Below are positions 33,306-40,195 of a stretch of DNA of 64,000 nucleotides, piece by piece. The number at the start of each line of letters is the position of its first letter. Position 1 is the stretch's first letter. Source of the DNA: Bacteroidota bacterium (GTDB lineage Bacteria; Bacteroidota; Bacteroidia; B-17B0; Aurantibacillaceae); the NCBI GenBank assembly GCA_018267825.1, contig JAFDXR010000008.1:62001-126000 (forward strand). Direction: 5' to 3'. The position numbers and the translations under genes are program-made. A model generated the notes under the pieces. The model did no database searches and had not been told where the DNA came from. It saw nothing but the letters and a program-made list of their open reading frames with translations.

Positions 33306-33353
33306 TTTATTTAGTTTTTATGATTACTATTTTGTGTCGTTTGCTTTTGACGA

Positions 33354-33367
33354 TACAAAGGTGCAGC
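33354..33367 (-). promoter_or_regulatory. Copy B of a shared promoter-like motif
   Basis: The same 14-mer as at 32441-32454 (GCTGCACCTTTGTA on the minus strand), placed 49 nt upstream of the gene starting at 33305. Confidence 0.5.
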
Positions 33368-33680
33368 AGCAGTAAATGGTGGTTTCTTGCTTCGGGTTAA
33401 TTCGGGCAAACTTTGACGCAATGAGATAAACTATTCCATTTTCTGACAAAATTTTCCAATATGAAACGATATCGGATTGAATGGAAAATAATGGGCAGAT
33501 TCAGGTTAATTTGAATCGTGCTTTTAGATTTTTTTTAAGAAGTTTTCTATGAAAATACTCCGGGATTTATCGGGGGTAATACCGGGATGACCTCGGAACG
33601 TTTAAGATGCTTTCGCATTTATTCCGGGTTTTTATGGGGTTTATCGGGGAATGACTTTGGGATGATTTACTAAAAACAAA

Positions 33681-33703
33681 AGAGGCGACTATCAGTCACC
33701 TCT
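33681..33703 (-). terminator. Terminator hairpin after the second HTH gene
   Basis: AGAGG and CCTCT arms with GACT/AGTC inner stem around ATC, followed by TTTTGTTTTT on the minus strand. It lies 31 nt after the stop of the HTH gene at 33734. Confidence 0.65.
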
Positions 33704-33733
33704 CACAATAATTTTCAAGAAAATAAAACGGAA

Positions 33734-33937
33734 TTAATTTACCGTACCCGGTACTCCAAGTACCTCTAACATTGTTTTTACTTGGTTCACTGTATAAAAG
33801 CGACCTCTTTTTTCGCCAATCTTTTCTGAAAATGGTTTTAACCATTTGTCAAAAGTTTTAACTGATACTTGATACTTCTCCGCTAACTCCTTCTTGGAGT
33901 ATGCCCTCAACTCGAACTTGTCATTTGTGATTCCCAT
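33734..33937 (-). CDS. Small HTH-like protein (DUF4248-type), paralogue
   Basis: A 67-residue protein parallel to the one at 32533: SKKELAEKYQVSVKTFDKWL followed by RFYTVNQVKTMLEVLGVP. The same helix-turn-helix and ending suggest a duplicated regulator. It is transcribed in the same direction just downstream of the HTH-ImmA gene. Confidence 0.65.
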   Translation of the reverse strand: MGITNDKFELRAYSKKELAEKYQVSVKTFDKWLKPFSEKIGEKRGRFYTVNQVKTMLEVLGVPGTVN

Positions 33938-33962
33938 GTCCTCTATATCTAAAAATTTACTA

Positions 33963-34997
33963 CTATGAATACTTACTCAAAAACTCATCTTCGTTTGAAT
34001 TAAAAAACAAAGCGAGTTGCTTAACATTTAATCGTTGTTTGTTTTTGTAATTGGTAATCATGTCCCTCAATTTCATTGGATTTTCTCTCGGTATATCCAA
34101 TTCCGCAGGTTCTCTTCTGCGGATATTCATTGAGTTAAAAAGATTAATCAAGTACCTTTTTTGATTATCGGTAATCACACCGATATCATTTGCTCTGTAT
34201 AGTAGAGCCTGCATAGAGAGTTTCCATTTGCGTTTTAAATCTGCTAAGACATTTAAATTAACGCCATCTTTAAAATCTCCTTTGATATCCTTTTCCGGCA
34301 TTAGAAATTCAGCAGCAAACTCATTTGCTTCATGACTAATATCTCTTGTAAAGGATGGATTGGTTTGTAGGTGCATTACTAAATGCCCTAACTCATAAGC
34401 CAAAGTAAATCGTTGACGATCCCCAAGGCTTCTCTTGTTGGAAAATATTATTGGGAATTTCCCATTGGCTAAAATGCTCATTCCATCTACACGATCAGTA
34501 TTAAAATCAAAGTTGATTACAAACAAACCATTCTCTTCTAATACATTTGTAAGATTTGGAATAACACCTTTTTCAATTTTCCAAATTTTACGCAGCTTAC
34601 GTGCCGCTTCAGCAGGCGATCCTAACTTCTCGATATCAAGCACAGGTAAACTAATCTCAGGATAATTAATTGCTTTAATAAGCTTCTCTACGTTTAAACG
34701 ATAGATGTTTACTTGTGCCTCAATCGGAACCATTATTTTCTGCGCTACAATATTGCGTTTACGCAAAGCAAGTGCAGGTGGTAAAGTTTCTCCTTCTTGA
34801 TAGAAGAATTCTTCAGGGTAATTAAGAACGGAAACTATTGAACTAAAATTGGTAGATGTAACCTCGATAAAATCTTGCTCCATCCGGCTAATATTTGATG
34901 CGGATAGGTTCACTTTTTCTGCAAGTTCGGCTTGGTTTAAACCTCTGCTTTCACGAGCAACCGTTAACATTTTGGGATTTAATTTTAGAGTAGTCAT
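33963..34997 (-). CDS. XRE HTH-ImmA/IrrE metallopeptidase regulator
   Basis: A 344-residue protein. Residues about 5-65 are an XRE helix-turn-helix (LTVARESRGLNQAELAEKV, SASNISRMEQDF). The middle carries FTLAYELGHLVMHLQTNP, the (H)ELGH zinc site of the ImmA/IrrE family with a second ligand in EANEFAAEFLMP. The first site residue is Tyr rather than His, so zinc binding may be altered. Family members degrade a repressor on DNA damage or phage signals. Its divergent promoter carries a TGCATATATGCA palindrome, which suggests autoregulation and possibly induction of the virus-like module. Confidence 0.82.
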   Translation of the reverse strand: MTTLKLNPKMLTVARESRGLNQAELAEKVNLSASNISRMEQDFIEVTSTNFSSIVSVLNYPEEFFYQEGETLPPALALRKRNIVAQKIMVPIEAQVNIYRLNVEKLIKAINYPEISLPVLDIEKLGSPAEAARKLRKIWKIEKGVIPNLTNVLEENGLFVINFDFNTDRVDGMSILANGKFPIIFSNKRSLGDRQRFTLAYELGHLVMHLQTNPSFTRDISHEANEFAAEFLMPEKDIKGDFKDGVNLNVLADLKRKWKLSMQALLYRANDIGVITDNQKRYLINLFNSMNIRRREPAELDIPRENPMKLRDMITNYKNKQRLNVKQLALFFNSNEDEFLSKYS

Positions 34998-35026
34998 CTT
35001 TCTTTACTTTCAGTTCAACTGCATAT

Positions 35027-35057
35027 CAAAAGTATAAACATTCTGCATATATGCAAA
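35027..35057 (-). promoter_or_regulatory. Promoter of the HTH-ImmA gene with a palindromic operator
   Basis: TTTG (35057-35054), 19 nt, then TACTTTTG (35034-35027) on the minus strand. The perfect palindrome TGCATATATGCA (35044-35055) lies in the spacer and touches the -33 element, a likely operator for autorepression. Confidence 0.6.
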
Positions 35058-35164
35058 ATAAATTGCACGAAATAAATTGTACATTTTTATAAGTATCTGT
35101 ATTTCTGTATGTTACTATTTTTGTGGGTGCAAAACAATTGTTGATAAGTAATGTCAGATTAATT

Positions 35165-35187
35165 TCATTTTATATCTCATAAAATGA
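35165..35187. promoter_or_regulatory. Operator-like inverted repeat before the R-M controller gene
   Basis: TCATTTTAT-N5-ATAAAATGA is a perfect 9-bp inverted repeat, 50 nt upstream of the small HTH gene. This matches the arrangement of controller-protein operators in R-M systems. Confidence 0.5.
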
Positions 35188-35236
35188 GATTCGATTCCAA
35201 ATTATAGTATATTTATGAAGTTGAATTATTTATATA

Positions 35237-35446
35237 ATGAATAGAATAAAGGAAGTTCTTGAAAGCAGGGGGCTTACACAAACTTGGTTAGCTGAAACAC
35301 TAGGTAAAAGTTATAATATGGTTAATTCTTATGCTCAGAACAGAAGACAGCCAAGTATTGAAATTTTGTTTGAGATAGCTCAAATATTAAATGTAGATCC
35401 AAAAGAATTGATAAACTCTAATATGAATTATTCCATAAAGAAGTAA
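35237..35446 (+). CDS. XRE-family controller-type HTH protein
   Basis: A 69-residue pure helix-turn-helix protein (ESRGLTQTWLAETLGKSYNM, RRQPSIEILFEIAQIL) of Cro/C-protein size. It starts the R-M operon; the first methylase begins 17 nt after its stop. C-proteins delay nuclease expression until methylation is established. The inverted repeat upstream is its probable site. Confidence 0.8.
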   Translation: MNRIKEVLESRGLTQTWLAETLGKSYNMVNSYAQNRRQPSIEILFEIAQILNVDPKELINSNMNYSIKK

Positions 35447-35463
35447 AAACTAATTTTTGTAAA

Positions 35464-36138
35464 GTGAGTGATTTAACAGAAGATATAAAACCGGATAATC
35501 AAGTAAAATCTAAAAAGCGTGTTACTGATCACGGTGAGGTATTTACTAATGAACGTGAGGTTAATGCAATGCTTGATCTTGTAAAAGAGGAAACAGAGCG
35601 CATTGATTCTCGATTTCTTGAACCTGCCTGTGGAAATGGAAATTTTCTAGCTGAAGTTCTTAATAGAAAACTAAATATTGTAGACCAGCGTTATGGCAAA
35701 AGTCAAACGGAATGGGAGCGCTATGCAGTAATTGCAATTTCAAGTATTTATGGAGTAGACATTTTAGAGGATAACGCTGAAGAGTGCAGAGAACGACTGT
35801 TCAAACTATTTGAAGAACGCTATAAAGTTCTTTTTAAAGATGGAATTAAAGAAGAATGTAACAGGAGTGTAAAATTTCTTTTGAAGCGAAATATTCTTTG
35901 GGGTGACGCTCTAGATTTCACAAATCCTTTATCAAAAAAACCAATTGTATTCTCGGAATGGACAGCGGTTAATGGTTTTTATATGAAAAGAAAAGATTAT
36001 GTGTTTCAATTTTTGGTAGAGGGCAGCTTTCAACTTTCCATATTTGATGAAAATGATACTGCACAATATTTTGACAAAGAGATTCAGGACTTTCCAATGA
36101 TGCACTTTTTAAAACTAGGCGAAGATGATAGAAGCTAA
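35464..36138 (+). CDS. SAM-binding methyltransferase subunit lacking NPPY
   Basis: A 224-residue protein with a GTG start. DHGEVFTNEREVNAMLDLVK and FLEPACGNGNFLAEVLNR (about residue 56) form an intact SAM site as in adenine methylases. However, no NPPY-type catalytic motif follows: the expected place reads LWGDALDFTNPLSKKP. The protein is short for a full methylase. Its end overlaps the next gene by 14 nt. The next protein has NPPY but a weak motif I, so the two may form one functional enzyme. Confidence 0.72.
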   Translation: MSDLTEDIKPDNQVKSKKRVTDHGEVFTNEREVNAMLDLVKEETERIDSRFLEPACGNGNFLAEVLNRKLNIVDQRYGKSQTEWERYAVIAISSIYGVDILEDNAEECRERLFKLFEERYKVLFKDGIKEECNRSVKFLLKRNILWGDALDFTNPLSKKPIVFSEWTAVNGFYMKRKDYVFQFLVEGSFQLSIFDENDTAQYFDKEIQDFPMMHFLKLGEDDRS

Positions 36139-37630
36139 TTATAACCCCGATGTTCTTTCCTGTCTTGCAAATTTAAGCAATGATGAAGTTTTTACGCCAC
36201 CAAATGTGGCAAATGATGTTTTAGATTTATTACCAGCTAATATTTGGAGTAATCCCAAAATTACATTTTTAGACCCAGTGTCTAAAAGTGGCGTTTTCCT
36301 TAGAGAAATAGCAAAGCGTTTAGACAAAGGTTTGGAAAAAAAAATTCCTGACAAACAAACGCGAATCGATCACATCTTTAATGAGCAACTCTTTGGAATA
36401 GCTATAACAGAACTTACATCTTTGCTCAGTCGACGAAGCGTTTATGGCTCTAAGACAGCAAATGGGAAATATTCTTTTTGTGATTCCTTTAAAAATGATC
36501 AGGGAAATATTCAATTTAAAAAAATAAAACATTCATGGTCAGGCAATAAATGTGATTATTGTGGAGCTAGTAAGGAAGTCTATGATCGTGAAGAATCTTT
36601 AGAATCTTATGCATACAATTTTATTCATACCAAAAATCCAGAAAAAATCTTTAATATGAAATTTGATGTTATTATCGGAAATCCACCATATCAATTAAGT
36701 GATGGTGGGGCAGGTGCAAGTGCAATACCTTTGTATCATAAATTTGTTGAACAAGCAAAAAAACTAAATCCGAGATATCTTGCAATGATTATTCCTGCTC
36801 GATGGTTTGCAGGTGGACGAGGATTAGATGAATTTCGGAGCGAGATGCAAAAAGATAAGCGAATCAAAGTTTTAGTTGATTATCCGAAAAGTAGAGAATG
36901 TTTTCCTGGCGTCGATATAGCAGGTGGGGTATGCTATTTTTTGTGGGAAAAAGATTATAGTGGATCATGCAAATTTGTCTCAAGAATTAAGAATCAAGAA
37001 ACGATAAGTGAAAGATATCTAGATGAATTTGATATGGTGTTACGTGATAACGTCGGTATTAACATAGTACATAAAGTACTAAGCAAGAAGGAAAAAATGA
37101 TGTCGGATGTTGTTCTTCGAGTAAGTCCATTTGGATTACGTTCTTACGAAAGAGGAAAATCTAGTCCATTTAAAGATTCCGTTAAGCTTATTAGTAGTGC
37201 AGGAGAAGGATACATTAAAAAAGAAGATGTTGCAAAAAATCAAGAATTAATAAATCATTATAAAGTGTGTATTGGTTATTTGAATCCCGATAGGGCTGGT
37301 GTAAACAACGCTGCTGATGGGATGGTTAACGTGACAACGAAAGTTAAACTTCTTAGTAAAAATGAAGTTGTAACAGAAACCTATATTATTCCTTACACTG
37401 ACAAGGATCGTGAGAAAGTTCTTAATTGCGCCAATTATGTTAAAACAAAATTTGTCCGTTTCATGATTCAGCTTACATTATCTTCAATGCATATAGCTCA
37501 AAAGAATTTTTCATTTGTTCCCTTTCAAGATTTTTCTAAAAATTGGTCAGATGAAAAACTGTATAAAAAATATGATTTAAGTAAGGAAGAGATTGCCTTT
37601 ATTGAAAGTATGATACGTCCAATGGATTAA
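36125..37630 (+). CDS. Eco57I-like adenine methyltransferase with NPPY
   Basis: A 501-residue protein. SNDEVFTPPNVANDVLDLLP is followed by a degenerate motif I (FLDPVSKSGVFLREI, about residue 49, with Ser-Lys-Ser-Gly replacing Gly-x-Gly). A four-Cys zinc-knuckle-like piece (KCDYCGASKEV) comes next, then an intact catalytic motif IV FDVIIGNPPYQLSDGGAG (about 182) and IIPARWFAGGRGLDEF. The C-terminal third resembles a target-recognition domain. It modifies N6-adenine in a specific site, probably together with the preceding subunit. Confidence 0.82.
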   Translation: MIEANYNPDVLSCLANLSNDEVFTPPNVANDVLDLLPANIWSNPKITFLDPVSKSGVFLREIAKRLDKGLEKKIPDKQTRIDHIFNEQLFGIAITELTSLLSRRSVYGSKTANGKYSFCDSFKNDQGNIQFKKIKHSWSGNKCDYCGASKEVYDREESLESYAYNFIHTKNPEKIFNMKFDVIIGNPPYQLSDGGAGASAIPLYHKFVEQAKKLNPRYLAMIIPARWFAGGRGLDEFRSEMQKDKRIKVLVDYPKSRECFPGVDIAGGVCYFLWEKDYSGSCKFVSRIKNQETISERYLDEFDMVLRDNVGINIVHKVLSKKEKMMSDVVLRVSPFGLRSYERGKSSPFKDSVKLISSAGEGYIKKEDVAKNQELINHYKVCIGYLNPDRAGVNNAADGMVNVTTKVKLLSKNEVVTETYIIPYTDKDREKVLNCANYVKTKFVRFMIQLTLSSMHIAQKNFSFVPFQDFSKNWSDEKLYKKYDLSKEEIAFIESMIRPMD

Positions 37631-37646
37631 ACAAAAAAGTTAAATA

Positions 37647-40169
37647 ATGAGTAAAAAAGATTTCTTCCCATCAAGACCTGCAACCAACCCAACTATATAC
37701 GCTTACGAATTAGTTGATGTAGCAACTCATAAAGGATTGCTTAAAATCGGCTTTACAGATCGTGATGCAAAGACTCGTATAAAGGAGCAATTAGGCACTT
37801 CAAAAATCCAATATAAAATTGTATTCGAGGAAAGTGCAATGAAGAGAGATGGCTCTTCATTTACGGATCACGATGTCCATCGTACATTACGACATAATGG
37901 TTTTGCTAATCCTGATGGAGAATGGTTTAAGTGTAAAGTAAATGATTTACGCAAGGCAATTTGGGAAATCAAAACGGGGGAGCAAACTGAAGAGCAACGT
38001 GTATTAAGTTTTGGTATGCGACCTGAACAGGAAGAGGCTGTTACTAAAACTATAAATTACTATAAGAGTTTTAAAAAGGAAAATAAAAGTAAAACGCCTC
38101 ACTTTTTGTGGAATGCAAAAATGCGCTTTGGAAAAACCTTTGCGAGTTATCAGTTAGCAAAAAAGTTGGGTTGGAAAAAGATACTCATCCTTACATTTAA
38201 ACCGGCTGTTCAAAGTGCATGGGATGAAGATTTAAAAACTCACGTAGATTTCAAAGGTTGGCAATTTATCGCAAGAAATGGTTTAAGCTTTGAAGATGCC
38301 GATCTGAAAAAACCAATTGTTTGTTTTGGTTCTTTTCAAGATTATTTAGGAAAGAATACAAGTACAGGTGGAATCAAAACAAAAAATGAATGGGTGCATT
38401 CAACAAATTGGGATTGTGTAATTTTTGATGAATATCATTATGGTGCTTGGCGTGAAAATGCAAAAGAACTATTTGAAGCTGAAGGAAAGAAAGAGATTGA
38501 ATTCGGGGAAGGAGAAGGTGTTGAATACTTTGATGAGGAGACCATGCCTATTACAACTAATCATTATCTTTATTTATCAGGCACACCATTTAGAGCAATT
38601 GCATCAGGTGAGTTTATTGAAGAACAAATATTTAACTGGACATATTCTGACGAACAAAAAGCAAAAGAAAATTGGAAAGGGAGTAACAATCCCTATTCTT
38701 CTTTACCACGAATGGTAATGTTGACTTATCAATTACCTGATTCTATAAGACAAATTGCAATGCAAGGAGAGTTTGATGGTTTTGATTTAAATGTATTTTT
38801 TGCAGCAGAAGGAGATGGGCGTACAGCACGTTTTAAATTTGAGGATGAAGTTCAGAAATGGCTTGATTTAATAAGAGGTGACTTCAAAGAAACAACTGTT
38901 GATAACCTTAAAATGGGCGCAAAAAAACCACCATTACCTTTCTCGCATGCTCCATTATTAAAAGTATTAAATCATACCTTTTGGTTTCTGCCAACTGTAG
39001 CTTCTTGTCAAGCAATGTCAAACCTATTAAAACAAAGGCAGAATAAATTTTATCATGATTATACGGTTGTTGTGGCAGCTGGAACGCAAGCAGGAATAGG
39101 TGTTGAAGCAATGCCTCCGGTTTTAGATGCAATGACAGATAATCCTTTAGAATCGAAAACGATTACTCTATCTTGCGGTAAACTAACTACTGGCGTGTCA
39201 ATAAAGCCGTGGACAGGTATTTTTATGCTACGAAATTCTTCCAGCCCTGAAACATATTTTCAGGCTGCATTCCGTGTTCAAACGCCTTGGACAATTCGAA
39301 ATCCAGATAGCAAATCACCAAATAAAGTAGAAATTTTAAAAGAGGAATGTTATGTGTTTGATTTTGCTCCTGATAGGGCGTTAAGACAAATTGCAGATTA
39401 CAGTTGTCGACTAAATGTTAATGAAACAAATCCCGAAGCAAAAGTTGCAGAGTTTATTAATTTTTTACCTGTACTTGCTTACGATGGAAGTTCAATGAAA
39501 CAGGTAGATGCTGCTGGAATTTTGGATATGGCGATGAGCGGCACTACAGCTACCTTATTAGCAAGAAGATGGGAAAGTGCATTGCTTGTAAATGTTGATA
39601 ATAGTACACTTGCAAGGCTTATGGCTAATGAAGAGGCTATGAAAGCATTAATGAGCATTGAAGGGTTTAGAAATTTGAATCAGGATATTGAAACTATAAT
39701 TAATAAATCTGAAGCAGTTAAAAAAGCTAAAAAGGAAGCGAATGACAAAGAATTATCTGCTAAAAAGAAAAAAGAATTATCAGATGCGGAGAAAGAATTT
39801 CAAAGCAAGAGAAAACAAATCCAAGAAAAGTTAATAAAGTTTGCAACGAGAATCCCGGTGTTTATGTACCTCACTGATTTTAGAGAACGAAGTCTAAAAG
39901 ATGTTATCACGAAACTTGAACCTAACCTTTTCAAAAAAGTAACAGGACTAACTGTGAAAGATTTTGATTTATTGGTAAGACTTGGCGTTTTTAATTCTGC
40001 ATTAATGAATGACGCTGTATATAAGTTTAAACGTTATGAGGATGCAAGTTTAACTTACGTTGGAGTAAACAAACATGCTGAAGAAGAGAATGTAGGTGGT
40101 TGGGATACAGTAATTACTAAGGATGAGTATAAAGAAAGCTTTGTTAATGAGTCATTTGATGAAAAATAA
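37647..40169 (+). CDS. GIY-YIG (T5orf172-type) nuclease-SF2 helicase restriction protein
   Basis: An 840-residue protein. Residues about 8-110 form a T5orf172/GIY-YIG nuclease: TIYAYELVDVATHKGLLKIG, TDRDAKTRI, DVHRTL, NPDGEWF. A superfamily 2 helicase follows: Walker A WNAKMRFGKTFASYQL (about 155), DExH-like CVIFDEYHYGAW (about 256), SGTPFRAIASG and a late TYFQAAFRVQTPW (motif VI). The C-terminus is helical and Lys-rich. It is the likely translocating DNA-cutting component of this R-M operon. Confidence 0.83.
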   Translation: MSKKDFFPSRPATNPTIYAYELVDVATHKGLLKIGFTDRDAKTRIKEQLGTSKIQYKIVFEESAMKRDGSSFTDHDVHRTLRHNGFANPDGEWFKCKVNDLRKAIWEIKTGEQTEEQRVLSFGMRPEQEEAVTKTINYYKSFKKENKSKTPHFLWNAKMRFGKTFASYQLAKKLGWKKILILTFKPAVQSAWDEDLKTHVDFKGWQFIARNGLSFEDADLKKPIVCFGSFQDYLGKNTSTGGIKTKNEWVHSTNWDCVIFDEYHYGAWRENAKELFEAEGKKEIEFGEGEGVEYFDEETMPITTNHYLYLSGTPFRAIASGEFIEEQIFNWTYSDEQKAKENWKGSNNPYSSLPRMVMLTYQLPDSIRQIAMQGEFDGFDLNVFFAAEGDGRTARFKFEDEVQKWLDLIRGDFKETTVDNLKMGAKKPPLPFSHAPLLKVLNHTFWFLPTVASCQAMSNLLKQRQNKFYHDYTVVVAAGTQAGIGVEAMPPVLDAMTDNPLESKTITLSCGKLTTGVSIKPWTGIFMLRNSSSPETYFQAAFRVQTPWTIRNPDSKSPNKVEILKEECYVFDFAPDRALRQIADYSCRLNVNETNPEAKVAEFINFLPVLAYDGSSMKQVDAAGILDMAMSGTTATLLARRWESALLVNVDNSTLARLMANEEAMKALMSIEGFRNLNQDIETIINKSEAVKKAKKEANDKELSAKKKKELSDAEKEFQSKRKQIQEKLIKFATRIPVFMYLTDFRERSLKDVITKLEPNLFKKVTGLTVKDFDLLVRLGVFNSALMNDAVYKFKRYEDASLTYVGVNKHAEEENVGGWDTVITKDEYKESFVNESFDEK

Positions 40170-40195
40170 TAATTAGGTATTAAACTAAAGATATA

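Larger units (their letters stand above)
33306..33733. repeat. Gene-free 428-bp region with GC-rich CGGG repeats
   Basis: No gene is visible. It holds the promoter-like motif at 33354-33367 and several degenerate repeats of CCGGGATTTATCGGGG type at about 33558-33665, unusually G-rich for this AT-rich DNA. A terminator hairpin lies at 33681-33703. The repeats could be iterons or protein-binding sites. Confidence 0.45.

Noticed and set aside
19226-33937. A tailed (Caudoviricetes) prophage
   Set aside because: No terminase, portal, major tail, sheath or tape-measure protein is visible in the block.
19226-33937. A type VI-like or contractile injection system
   Set aside because: No sheath, tube, VgrG-like spike or ClpV-like ATPase is present, and lysis genes argue for a virus.
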